64,000 bases of DNA from CAZAYP01 sp964489425 [NCBI: uncultured Verrucomicrobiota bacterium] (GTDB lineage: Bacteria; Verrucomicrobiota; Kiritimatiellia; RZYC01). The DNA lies in assembly GCA_964489425.1 (NCBI GenBank), contig CAZAYP010000023.1, positions 8,117 through 72,116 of the forward strand, given 5' to 3'. This document shows, piece after piece, positions 25,614 to 35,195 of this stretch (position 1 is its first letter; every line of letters begins with the position of its first letter). The position numbers and the translations under genes are program-made. Under the pieces are notes generated by a model. It was not told the DNA's origin. It saw only the letters and a list, made by a program, of their open reading frames with translations, and made no database searches.

Positions 25614-26480
25614 CTAATGGGTTTCAATGGTGATGGCGGCGGTCCGGTTGGTGGCGGGGATGTAGATGGTGGTGAGGTAACCGGAGCCGATGAAGCGGGC
25701 GGTCTGCGGGACGGAGTTGGAGTCGAGTTTGTAGGCAATGGATTTCCACGAGGCGGGGGCGATGAGATTGGTCGTGCCCAGAACGCCGTATGAGATTCCC
25801 GGGACGCTGAAAAAGTCGAAGCCAAGGTAGTGGCCCCAGGCCACGGCAATGTTTTCAACATAGAGGTAGTCGAAACTCCAATACGGAATGGTGCCGGAAC
25901 GGTATTCGGCCAGGTTGTCGAAACCGTCGAGGTCAAAGTCGTCGTGCGGATGCACCTCGATGATGTGTTGGAAGACGCCGTTGGAGTGGTCGATGAGGTC
26001 TTGCTCCCATTCGTCGGGAAGGCCATCAAGGTCGGTGTCGTGCCCGGCGGTGAGGTCAATGGGCACAAGAAACCCGGACTTGGGGATGGGGGGAATGACC
26101 AGGTCTTCCAGAATGGGGTAGGTGGTGCCGTTGGCCCGGATGGTGAATGAGACGCGGTCGCCAACCTGGACGGTGGGGATGTTGTAGATGCCGGTGGGAC
26201 TGGTATCCCCCACGGTTATGGTGAAGCGGTAGTTGACGCTGGGGGCCAGGAAACTGTCCACCGTGCAGGTGTCACGTTCGACGCCATTGACGAGCAGGGT
26301 AACGACGGCGCTGTTTTGGCCCTGGTACGGCCACCCGTATGGGTCGCGGGCGAGTCCATAATAGACCACGGATGGCTGCGGGACAGCGGCGGAAGAAAAA
26401 TCTAAAGCGTAAAGTATAAAATATGAAATGATGAATATTGGGGTATGCATTCTGGCGGAGAACCGAGTGGATATTTTCAT
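25614..26480 (-). CDS. Secreted protein with calcium-binding-like repeat
   Basis: A 288-aa protein with a signal peptide (IFIISYFILYALDFSSAA). The central DTDLDGLPDEWEQ followed by DDFDLDGFDNLAEYRSG near residues 155-205 are Asp-rich loops of thrombospondin-3/dockerin type, common in PVC exported proteins. The rest is beta-rich and unknown. The start overlaps the stop of the four-helix-bundle gene by ATGA, so it is the last gene of the long surface-protein operon. Confidence 0.7.
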   Translation of the reverse strand: MKISTRFSARMHTPIFIISYFILYALDFSSAAVPQPSVVYYGLARDPYGWPYQGQNSAVVTLLVNGVERDTCTVDSFLAPSVNYRFTITVGDTSPTGIYNIPTVQVGDRVSFTIRANGTTYPILEDLVIPPIPKSGFLVPIDLTAGHDTDLDGLPDEWEQDLIDHSNGVFQHIIEVHPHDDFDLDGFDNLAEYRSGTIPYWSFDYLYVENIAVAWGHYLGFDFFSVPGISYGVLGTTNLIAPASWKSIAYKLDSNSVPQTARFIGSGYLTTIYIPATNRTAAITIETH

Positions 26481-26842
26481 TTCAGGCCTTTTTTCTTTTT
26501 TGCAATGGTGGTGAAGATGGCGTTCAGCTCCAAGGTCTCTTGCAGAAGGGGATTCATGCGGTCGGGGGCGACGATTTTGGCGTGAACGAGGAGTTTCAGC
26601 CAGTATTCGGTTTCCTGTAGTTCTTGAAGCAGGGCATCTGTTTTGCTGATATATTCGGCATTGGAACGGGATCGCATGGATTCGGCATAGTGGGCGCCCA
26701 CCGAGGTGCCGCTACGCAACGCCTGCTTGCCAAGCACTTGCGCTTCGGTCTTTTTTGGCAACGCGCAATACATTCGGACAACGCGCAATGCAAAATCCTC
26801 CGTTCGTTCCTTTAAATCACATTTGTTACTTTCCAAGCCCAC
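26477..26842 (-). CDS. Four-helix-bundle protein (23S intervening-sequence type)
   Basis: A 121-aa helical protein with the family pattern RTEDFALRVVRMYCALPK, ALRSGTSVGAHYAESMRSRS and ELQETEYWLKLL. These proteins are related to those encoded in 23S rRNA intervening sequences and to the accessory protein Avd of diversity-generating retroelements, but most are of unknown role. GTG start at 26842, 25 bases after the giant LamG gene; overlaps the next gene by ATGA. No reverse transcriptase or template repeat was seen nearby. Confidence 0.82.
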   Translation of the reverse strand: MGLESNKCDLKERTEDFALRVVRMYCALPKKTEAQVLGKQALRSGTSVGAHYAESMRSRSNAEYISKTDALLQELQETEYWLKLLVHAKIVAPDRMNPLLQETLELNAIFTTIAKKKKGLK

Positions 26843-26867
26843 GTCTTTTTATACTTTATCATTTTCT

Positions 26868-29800
26868 TCACTCGCCCGGAATGGAATAGGTGTGGAAGAG
26901 GATGCGGATATCTTTCACGCCGTTGCCGTCGCGGTTGGCGGGGCCGTCGCCCGAGCCGGCGCCGTAGATGAAGCGGTTGAGGCCTTCATCGGGGTCAGCG
27001 AGGAGGGACCGGCCGGGGATGATGAGGAGCCAACGGGTGTTCCAGACGGAGCGCCCGACCAGCCGGGAGTTGGCGATGGAGTCGCTGAGGGTGAGGGAGG
27101 CGGTATCGTTAAAGTAGAGTTCAGCGCTGTTGGACTTAAACGCGCGGAAGGCGGGATGGCGCCGGATGGCGGCGATGCTTTCGGGCAGCGAGTTGATGAT
27201 GGGGATGTAATCGGGGGCAATGATTTCGCTGGGGCCGAAGGTGTAAGGAACGGGGAGCGCCTGATCCAGCACGCTGTAGGGGCGCAGCACGTTGATGCTG
27301 TCAGACGAACGCAGGATGTCATAGCCGACGGGGACGAGGTAAATGGCGGGGTCGTTGGCCAGGCTGGCGCCCGTGGCATTGGTGGAGGCCGGGTTGTTGT
27401 AGTTGAAGAACCAGACGCCGACGCCGCGGATCTTGGTGGCGGCATGGCTGGGATTGAAGGCGTTGTCGCCGCCGGCCAGAGGGAGCCCAAAGGCGTTTTG
27501 TCCGGCGTAGATGGCGGTGGAGAAGGGAAGAACGAGGGCGGGTTCGCAGTTAGTCGCGATAGTGAAGGGTTTGCAATAGCGCAGAAATTCTGGGAGGGTG
27601 TTGAGGTTGTCTATGCGGTAGCTGCTATTGAGGGCATTCTGCCAGAGGCCATCGCCTTGGGAGCCCAAGGAGGTCCGCAAAAGTTCAGCGCGCAGCGAGA
27701 TGCGGCGGGTTTCCAGGTCGGGGTTGTTGAAGCCCATGCGGGTTTTAACGACATCCCAGTTGGCTTTGAGGCGGGCCAGAACGTCGGAAAGTCCGGGGTC
27801 CCCGGTTCCGCCGATCTGGGGGCGGCCGGTAAGGGGTTCGATACGGCCCAGGGCGCGCGCGTTGGCAATCTGGGCGAGGGCATTGAGGCCGTTTGGATTT
27901 CCGCTCCAGGCGCCGAGCAGCCCGGTTTCATAGTCGTAGGCTTTGGCGGCGAGCCAGGTGTAGCGGGCGGCGAGGTCGAAGGCAGCGGTGTAGCGCTGGA
28001 GGGCTTCGTCGCGGAAGATGCGGAAGGCCATGTCGGTGTAGCGAACGGTTTGGAGCGTGCGGGCCGAGGTGGAGCGGTTCCGGGTCCGGTCGTCGAGCAG
28101 GCGCTGCCCTTCGGCGAGGAGGGATCGGACGCGCTGGGCGGCCAAGTCCAGGGCCTGGATGTTGGCGAAAAGGTCGTTTTGGAGGGCGTATTGCTGGTTG
28201 ACTTTGACTTCAAAGTCGTAGGCAGCGTCAATGATGTTGCGGTTTAGACCGTTGGTAGCGATGGCCAGTTGGAAGTTGACGTCTTCTTTTGTTTCGCCGT
28301 TTTCGAGCCAGATTTGTGCAATTTCCTGCCCGGCGTCGACGGCTTTTCCCGCCCAATAGGCAATTTTGAATCCGAGTTTTACGGCTTCATCCGGGTGGAC
28401 GTCCGTGAGGGCCACGGGCGAGGAGAATACGCCGGCCCCGCCCGCGATGATGTCCGGAATATTTTCGGCGGTTTGCTCGCCGACTTTATCGGTGACTTCG
28501 AGGGCGAGCTCGGCGAGCGTCCAGGCGGTTTTGATGCCGGCGATGGCATCGGCGACGGTGCATTTGCTCTGGCTGGTTTCGTCCCAGAGCTCCCACTCGG
28601 AGTCGAGCATCTGGAGGTTGGCCTGGAGGTCGCTGAAGCAGGATTCGATATCCTCCATTTTGATTTGATATTCGTCGGTGGCTTTCTGGAGCGCGTACCA
28701 GGTGCGGATGTATTCGCCGAGGGCGCGCTGAATTTCGCCGTTGGCCTGGCGTTGCCCGGTCCAGGTGGGCGGTTTGACCTGGATGCCGGTGTCGGCGAAC
28801 CACATGGTGGTGGTGGCCACGGCGGAGGACCCGTCAAGGGTTTGGGGAACGATGTTGTAGTCGTCGTAGGCGCGAATATCGTCGGGTTGGATGAACTGGT
28901 AGTTGAAAATTGCGACCTGGACGGGCTGGCCCGTGGGGGCGGTGCCAATATAGTTTTGCAGGTCCACGATGCCGTAGTTGACGAGGTCGGGGCCAGAGTA
29001 ACCCTGGGGATAGGTGGCGCCGGGACCGATGTCGTCGGTGAAGGGGTAGCCGAAGATTTCGATCAGGCGATTGTGGTAATCCACTTCGCTGTCCTGGATC
29101 GATTGGAGCATGTTGGCGGTGGAGTCGTATTGCCGGCGCAGGCTGTTTTTCACGCCTTCGGCCTGCTTAAAAGCGAGGTAGGCGTTGTAGAGGGCGGTCA
29201 GGGAACGTTCGTAGATCTGGTCAAAATGAGCTTTGCCCTGGTCTACTTCGGCGGGGGAAATGTCGAACGGAACCGCGTTTTCGTCGAGTCCGAGGGGGTT
29301 GAGGCCGGCGTTGATGGCGTCAAGCTGGGACTGGATGGCGAGTTGCGATGAGGCGATTTCGTCGAGTTCGGGGCGGATGGTGTCGCGGTTGATGTGGCTG
29401 ATGTTGTAGTACACTGCGCCATTGGTGGCGGGATTGGGCGCGGGCGGCACAAAGGGGGAGTTGGTTCCCGGGACGGGGCGTGCCCATCCGGCGTTGTTGA
29501 TGGTTCCCTGGTTATTGTTGGCTTCATCATTGGCCAGGTTGCCGGTTCCAGCGTAGAAGGGATAGTAGGCCAGCAGCCCGGTTTCATGGCCGGTGAGGCA
29601 AATGTTCATGTAGAGGGCGATGTCATTGGTGTCGCGGCCGGTGCGCCAGATGCGCAGTTCATCCACGTTACCTTGCAAGTAGCCGCTCAGCAGACCGCCC
29701 GGGCTGGCCTGGCGGGCGCCCACGACCCAGTTCCATTGATTCAGCGAGAGGAGTTGGGAGTTGGCGCTCCCCACGACCTGCCCGTCAACCAGGAATTGAC

Positions 29801-32800
29801 GCTTCGGCACGGGGGTTCCCGTACCGGTATAGATCATGGCTACGTGATGCCAATCGCCGTCGTTAATGGGCGTCGATGAACCCAGGGTCAGGCCATCTTC
29901 CTGGCAAGTCCACTGGGGCTGTCCATCCGCATCGAGGGTGAGGGTGTTGGTGACGGTTTGGTTGTCGTGCGTTTGGGCCATGAGGTTGAGGAGATCCGGG
30001 CTATTGGTGGCGATGGTCTGCAACCAGAATTCAATGGTGAACGGCGAACCATAGTCCAGGTCATGGGAGCCCAAGGCGATCCAGGACTGGGTGTTGGTGA
30101 GGGCGATGGCCCAGTTCTGCGAGGCGGGGAGCGGGTCGTCGGTTAGGAGGGAATTGGCGGTGACCCAGTCGAAATACGAGGCCTGCCCGGCGCGCGCGGC
30201 CCAATCGCCCATGCCCCAGCATTGCGCGCGGTCCGCATCCCAATAGTTGGCGAAATCGACCAGGCTGGCCGGTGAGTAGAATTTGCGGTGAGTGCGTTTG
30301 ACGATGTCCACGCCGGCCCGGGCGCGGGCGGCGGCCACCTCGGCGAAGCGCTGTTCCTGGGCATAGCCGACGTTCAGGATGATGTCGCTGCCGAGCATCA
30401 CGGAGCTGATGCCGGGAATCCAGGTGTAGTTGGGGTTGATGAGCAGGTCATAGTAGCCCATCAGCGCGCTGAGATAATGGCCCCAGGCGTCGCCATGCCC
30501 CTGCGGATAAAGGGCTGCGGCGTCGGTGGCGGTAATGGTGGGGGTGCCGTTGCTGACGCCGTAAATGGCGTAGTTGAGGGCATAGGCGACTTCGCCACCG
30601 GTGATGTCATACGTGAAATTCCAGGGGAGGCGGTTGTAGAAGGGGGGCGTGGTGACCGACGGCAACAGGCTGTTGTCGCGGCCGCGCAGGAGGGCGAGTT
30701 CCTCGTCGAGCAACGAGGGCACGAGGTTGTCGAAGCAGAACATGGACGTGACATCGGAGCCAAACGGGGTGCTGTCGCCGCCATAGGCAATGGTGGGGTC
30801 CTGGGCGTCGCCGTAGGCTTCGTTCCCGAGCACCATGTAGAGGTCCGACAGGCGGCTGACAGCGAGCAGCAGCGAGGCATTGGCGGGGGCATAATCCATG
30901 CCGGCGTCCACACTGAGCATCTCACCCCGCTCGAGAACGGTTTGATAAATCTGGATCAGGCCGAAGCTGTCCATGGCGTCGCCGTTGAGGGCTACCGGGC
31001 CATTGTAGGGGGCCCCAGCCTGCTGCAGCATGGTGACGGCCCGGTTGACTTCGTATTGGCTCATGTCGGTCATGCGCTGCTCAAAGGGGGTGATGGCGTC
31101 GAGGACGCGCTGGATCCAGCCGGGGGCGAAGGCCAGGGACCAGGCGCTCCAGACGTTGGTGCCGACCGCCAGGTTGGTGGCGGCGGGCCGATAGCGGGCT
31201 TGAAAATAGTTGTCCACCAGGGTGTAGATGGTCGCGCCCTCGATGTTGACGCCGACGACGCCCGGGCCGGAACTGTAAAGGTTCCATTGGTCGGGCGGGG
31301 TGTTGGTGGGCGGCAGGCCGGTGGCGGTGGGCGGCAGGGTGCGCCACTCAAAGAAATAGTCGTCGGACGAGCCGCCGAAATCGAGTTCGGACCGGAGGGT
31401 CAACTGCTCGTCCAGCGCGTTGTCGGGCTCGAGGACCACGACGGTTTGCGGGGCGAGGACGGGGACGACGCACAGGATGCTCAGGCTGATCGGCTGGGGC
31501 TGCGCGACCATGCTCGTGTTGGTGGAATTGTTGAACGCCACGGTGACATAACCCGTCCCCAGGCAATGCCCGGCGGAGAGCGCGGCGGCGACGTAGGGGG
31601 TGTTGGGCGTGATGGCCAGGGGCGTGCGCGGCAGGGCGGTTACCGCGGTCTGCCAGGCACTTTGCACGGAGTTGTCGAGACCGTCGGCCTGGGCATAGAC
31701 ATTCGAGTATTCGCAGTTTTCGAGCAGATTGAGCAGCAGGTAGCCGCCGCTCAGGGTGGTGACGTACGAGCCTTCGATATAGAGCCTGCGGTTGGAGGGC
31801 TGATTGGGATCGTACACCAGCCGCGTGCCGAGCGATGGCTCCACGTTGGGGAAGGTGTAGGTTTGACCGGGCGACTGGCGCTGGGCAACGCCGGCGCTGG
31901 CCATGGCCTGGATCACGCTGTCGGCGATCGTCGTTCCGCGCATGGCCAGCGGGTCTATGAGTTGCACGCTGTCGAGACCATACAGGGCTTGCGACTGCTG
32001 GTAGAGGACATCCACGCTCAGTTGGTCGGATATATCCGGCAGGCCGGAGCCGGCGGGGGATTGGTAAATGGTCTGGGCAACCATGAGTTCCGGGACGTTA
32101 GCGGGCCAGAGCGTGCGGAAGGTGTAGTTGATGGGTTGGCCGGAAACGCCGCCGCTGAGCCACGGCACGAGGGTTCCGGAGGGCAGCTGGTTCACGCCGA
32201 GCGACGGAAAGTAAAAGCCGTTTTGCAGGGCGTACCAGAAGCGCATGACGGTCTGGGTGTCGCCGCCACTGTTGCCGGCCGCCTTGGCCCACCACTCGGT
32301 CTTGCGGTCGCGCCAGCCCGGGCCGGAAAAACAGGTCGTGTTGGTGTTGTCAGCTCCCGGCATCGCGGCGAGCGGCAGGGGCGGCTGAATCCGCATGCCC
32401 GCGGTGACCGTGTTGGTGAAGGCCGGGTAGGTGGCGTTGGTGGCGACCACGCTGAACACGGCCATCGCCGGGTGCGCGCCCAGCTGCGGATCGATGCCGG
32501 TATAGTCCACCAGCACATACGGCGCGGAGCTGTTGGACGCGGTACTGTTCAGGTCGTTGCGCAACGCGTAGACCACGCCGCCCAGCGCCAGCGCATGCTC
32601 CTCGTTGGGATTGAAGCCGGCGCGGCCGGGCGTGTTCTGGTAATAGACCGACGGATTGGCGCCCCCATCAAACGTGACCGGCGTGACGCCCGGCGCCTGG
32701 ATCCCCGTATGCCCGAGAGCGCTGGCAATGACGATCTGGGGCGGATTCGTCGGCCACACATTCTGGTAGCGCTGCACGAGGGACGGATAATAAACGGGGG

Positions 32801-35144
32801 TGGGCATGTCCGTGTTGGGCGAGGGCAACGCCCACCAGAGTTCGATGAGATTCTGGGTGTTCACGCCGAAGATGGCAGATGCGACGGTTTGGTTGCTTTC
32901 GCTCGGGTAGCGGTAGTAGTAGGGGTTGTAGGCGTTGCCGGCCGGCTGGTAGATATAGCCGGGATACTGCGCATAGAGCGGCGGATTGGTGTCGGCCAGG
33001 TGGAAGGACGCCATCCAGGTCGGCTGGCCGTGCAGGGTGCCATACGCGCCCCATTTCGAGGCCAGGTCGTGGATGGTCGTGCCGGAGCCTTCATTGAGCG
33101 GATAATAGGCCGCCAGCCCGGTTTCGTTGCCGTTAAGCGGCGCGTTCATCGCGGATTGGATTTGCGCAGCGCTGCGCGGATAGCTCCAGAGGCGGACCTC
33201 GTCGATCTTGCCGCAGAAATACGAATTTTGCCGCGTGGAGCGCCCCATCCAGAGCGAGTAGGATGCATTGCCGATCGGGCGCGTGCCGACGGCGCTGGCG
33301 CGGAGGATGCCATCCACGTAAAGCAGGATGTTGGTGCCATCGTATACGCCGGCCAAATGATGCCATTGGTTGGTATCGGTCAGCCCGGTGCCCGGCCAAG
33401 TGGCTTGCCCGGCATAACATCCAAAGTAAAGGTCGGTGCCCCAGCCGTAGAACAGTTCCCATTCGCCCGGATTGACCTCGCTGGTACCGGAAACGGAATG
33501 CGCCACCAGGGGCCCGTCCTGGCTCGGAACGCGCGCATCGCGGAAGGCCCAGGCTTCCACGGTGAACCCCTGGTTTTCGTCAAAGTTCTCGACCACGCCC
33601 GCCTCCGCGTAGCCGCTGGCGCCGTCGAATCGAACGATAAAATTATCCGCGCTGTACGGGATCATTTCGGTTCCGATGGGCCATGGCCGGGTGCTCAAAT
33701 CAAACCAGGAACTGTCGTCGTGGGCCACGGCCTGGAGGGCATCGTACCAGATGTCGTTTTGCGTGGTGTACTTGACGAGAAAGCGACCGATCTGGGCGAC
33801 CGATATGGATCGTCCGCTCGTTGAAAGGACGGCGTTGTTGGCCACCTCCTGGAAGGGAATCTGGGCGGTGAGTTGCTGCGGGACCAGGATGGGCGCGGTG
33901 TTGGTCGGGGTGTCGCCAAGGATGTACAGCGGCGGGTCGGCGGGCCAATCAAGGCTGTACCAATCCACTTCGAAGGGCCAACTGACCCCCATTAAATCGG
34001 GATGTTCCCAGTAAATACACACGGCCCACGGCTCTTGGACCGTGTTCATCTGGGCGAAAACCCAGTTGTATTTCGGGCCCGGTTGCGCATAAAGCAGCAC
34101 GGAACCGTCCGAGCTGCCCGCCTTGATGTTGGGGGTGAGGTCATCCGTGCCGTAGTACAGGTCGCTGGGCAACAAGCGCGAGCCGATGTCGGCCTGGATG
34201 ATGTTCTGCTGCGGGCGCAGGATCTGCACCGGGTACAGGCCCAGCGAATTAGCGTAATTGCCGTCGGCAAAATATTCAATCAGCATCATGCCTTCGATGC
34301 CATCGGCCCGGATCTGCTGGTTCAGGCCGCTCCCGTCAATCCAGACGCCATCCAGATATTGGGTGGTCACGGCCGAAGACCCATCGGGGTTCAGGTTGGT
34401 CACGGCTTGGCTGGTCGGGCGGGTAATATAGTTGTTGTAGTGCAATACCGCAAAAATCTGCTGGCCATTGACGTTCAGGCTGACTGGCGGGGAATCGTAC
34501 GGGTCCTCGGTCCAAAACACGCGGGACGGGCGCACATTGGGCGAGCTGGACAGGGTGTACACCGTCCGCATCACCCCGTTGGTGAGCTGCCAGTCGATTT
34601 CCACGTTGCCGCCCGCCGCCGCGATGATCTGGCAGGAGGACGGGATGAACAGCACCGCCCCGGCCGGGTTGGTGCTCTGGTAGTAGGCGGCGGCGTTGTT
34701 GCCCACCGTCACGGGCACAAAGCCGAGCGGCGGAACATTGGTGCTGGCCACGCCTGGCGGCCACGGAATCACATCGCCCAGCTCGAATTGCTCGATCGCC
34801 GACTCGATGGGTTGCGCCCAGGACGAGCGCTGCAGCACGGGGCCGGTCGTCCCGGACCGGTACACGATCGTGTTGGTCACCACGGACCCGCCCGAGAACC
34901 CCACCACCAGGTTGGTCTCGGTGTTACCCGACAGGGGGGCCACGGCCCCGTTGGTCCAGCCCACGCCATAATAGTTCGTCCCGGCCAGCGACTGCACATT
35001 GGGGTAATTCACCGTGAGTTGTGGCGTGATGCCCGCCCCGGAGGACAACGCCAGCGCGGCCAGGAACAGCGCCGCCATGGGCGCGCTCCGCACGGAACGC
35101 CGCGCGCCCCATCGTGTTGTTTTGATGCTGGAAGGATTATTCAT
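26868..35144 (-). CDS. Giant exported protein with two LamG domains
   Basis: A 2758-aa protein. An N-terminal signal sequence (MAALFLAALALSSGAGI) follows an arginine-rich stretch. Two LamG/concanavalin-type domains can be placed: residues about 498-715 (FTVEAWAFRD, WHHLAGVYDGTNILLYVDG, IDEVRLWSYPRS) and about 1680-1890 (FTIEFWLQT, WHHVAMIYTG, VDELRIWRTGRD). Residues about 1930-2450 are largely helical and probably coiled coil (SQLAIQSQLDAINAGL, KNSLRRQYDSTANMLQSI). The remainder is beta-rich and Asn/Thr rich. No anchor or sorting motif was seen at the C-terminus. It sits between two phage-collar proteins and the four-helix-bundle gene. A large surface or released adhesin is the best guess; LamG domains bind glycans or proteins. 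Confidence 0.8.
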   Translation of the reverse strand: MNNPSSIKTTRWGARRSVRSAPMAALFLAALALSSGAGITPQLTVNYPNVQSLAGTNYYGVGWTNGAVAPLSGNTETNLVVGFSGGSVVTNTIVYRSGTTGPVLQRSSWAQPIESAIEQFELGDVIPWPPGVASTNVPPLGFVPVTVGNNAAAYYQSTNPAGAVLFIPSSCQIIAAAGGNVEIDWQLTNGVMRTVYTLSSSPNVRPSRVFWTEDPYDSPPVSLNVNGQQIFAVLHYNNYITRPTSQAVTNLNPDGSSAVTTQYLDGVWIDGSGLNQQIRADGIEGMMLIEYFADGNYANSLGLYPVQILRPQQNIIQADIGSRLLPSDLYYGTDDLTPNIKAGSSDGSVLLYAQPGPKYNWVFAQMNTVQEPWAVCIYWEHPDLMGVSWPFEVDWYSLDWPADPPLYILGDTPTNTAPILVPQQLTAQIPFQEVANNAVLSTSGRSISVAQIGRFLVKYTTQNDIWYDALQAVAHDDSSWFDLSTRPWPIGTEMIPYSADNFIVRFDGASGYAEAGVVENFDENQGFTVEAWAFRDARVPSQDGPLVAHSVSGTSEVNPGEWELFYGWGTDLYFGCYAGQATWPGTGLTDTNQWHHLAGVYDGTNILLYVDGILRASAVGTRPIGNASYSLWMGRSTRQNSYFCGKIDEVRLWSYPRSAAQIQSAMNAPLNGNETGLAAYYPLNEGSGTTIHDLASKWGAYGTLHGQPTWMASFHLADTNPPLYAQYPGYIYQPAGNAYNPYYYRYPSESNQTVASAIFGVNTQNLIELWWALPSPNTDMPTPVYYPSLVQRYQNVWPTNPPQIVIASALGHTGIQAPGVTPVTFDGGANPSVYYQNTPGRAGFNPNEEHALALGGVVYALRNDLNSTASNSSAPYVLVDYTGIDPQLGAHPAMAVFSVVATNATYPAFTNTVTAGMRIQPPLPLAAMPGADNTNTTCFSGPGWRDRKTEWWAKAAGNSGGDTQTVMRFWYALQNGFYFPSLGVNQLPSGTLVPWLSGGVSGQPINYTFRTLWPANVPELMVAQTIYQSPAGSGLPDISDQLSVDVLYQQSQALYGLDSVQLIDPLAMRGTTIADSVIQAMASAGVAQRQSPGQTYTFPNVEPSLGTRLVYDPNQPSNRRLYIEGSYVTTLSGGYLLLNLLENCEYSNVYAQADGLDNSVQSAWQTAVTALPRTPLAITPNTPYVAAALSAGHCLGTGYVTVAFNNSTNTSMVAQPQPISLSILCVVPVLAPQTVVVLEPDNALDEQLTLRSELDFGGSSDDYFFEWRTLPPTATGLPPTNTPPDQWNLYSSGPGVVGVNIEGATIYTLVDNYFQARYRPAATNLAVGTNVWSAWSLAFAPGWIQRVLDAITPFEQRMTDMSQYEVNRAVTMLQQAGAPYNGPVALNGDAMDSFGLIQIYQTVLERGEMLSVDAGMDYAPANASLLLAVSRLSDLYMVLGNEAYGDAQDPTIAYGGDSTPFGSDVTSMFCFDNLVPSLLDEELALLRGRDNSLLPSVTTPPFYNRLPWNFTYDITGGEVAYALNYAIYGVSNGTPTITATDAAALYPQGHGDAWGHYLSALMGYYDLLINPNYTWIPGISSVMLGSDIILNVGYAQEQRFAEVAAARARAGVDIVKRTHRKFYSPASLVDFANYWDADRAQCWGMGDWAARAGQASYFDWVTANSLLTDDPLPASQNWAIALTNTQSWIALGSHDLDYGSPFTIEFWLQTIATNSPDLLNLMAQTHDNQTVTNTLTLDADGQPQWTCQEDGLTLGSSTPINDGDWHHVAMIYTGTGTPVPKRQFLVDGQVVGSANSQLLSLNQWNWVVGARQASPGGLLSGYLQGNVDELRIWRTGRDTNDIALYMNICLTGHETGLLAYYPFYAGTGNLANDEANNNQGTINNAGWARPVPGTNSPFVPPAPNPATNGAVYYNISHINRDTIRPELDEIASSQLAIQSQLDAINAGLNPLGLDENAVPFDISPAEVDQGKAHFDQIYERSLTALYNAYLAFKQAEGVKNSLRRQYDSTANMLQSIQDSEVDYHNRLIEIFGYPFTDDIGPGATYPQGYSGPDLVNYGIVDLQNYIGTAPTGQPVQVAIFNYQFIQPDDIRAYDDYNIVPQTLDGSSAVATTTMWFADTGIQVKPPTWTGQRQANGEIQRALGEYIRTWYALQKATDEYQIKMEDIESCFSDLQANLQMLDSEWELWDETSQSKCTVADAIAGIKTAWTLAELALEVTDKVGEQTAENIPDIIAGGAGVFSSPVALTDVHPDEAVKLGFKIAYWAGKAVDAGQEIAQIWLENGETKEDVNFQLAIATNGLNRNIIDAAYDFEVKVNQQYALQNDLFANIQALDLAAQRVRSLLAEGQRLLDDRTRNRSTSARTLQTVRYTDMAFRIFRDEALQRYTAAFDLAARYTWLAAKAYDYETGLLGAWSGNPNGLNALAQIANARALGRIEPLTGRPQIGGTGDPGLSDVLARLKANWDVVKTRMGFNNPDLETRRISLRAELLRTSLGSQGDGLWQNALNSSYRIDNLNTLPEFLRYCKPFTIATNCEPALVLPFSTAIYAGQNAFGLPLAGGDNAFNPSHAATKIRGVGVWFFNYNNPASTNATGASLANDPAIYLVPVGYDILRSSDSINVLRPYSVLDQALPVPYTFGPSEIIAPDYIPIINSLPESIAAIRRHPAFRAFKSNSAELYFNDTASLTLSDSIANSRLVGRSVWNTRWLLIIPGRSLLADPDEGLNRFIYGAGSGDGPANRDGNGVKDIRILFHTYSIPGE

Positions 35145-35195
35145 GATGCACCGCGCCTTGCTGTCCGAATGGTTGATGGTTACCTCTGCGGGGCC

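Noticed and set aside
30288-33824. A plus-strand open frame of 1178 codons opposite the giant LamG gene.
   Set aside because: It is rich in G, A, R and H without domain or signal features, and the minus strand clearly encodes LamG domains. High GC content keeps the reverse frame open.
26477-35144. A diversity-generating retroelement.
   Set aside because: No reverse transcriptase, template repeat or C-type-lectin target end was found; only an Avd-related helical protein.
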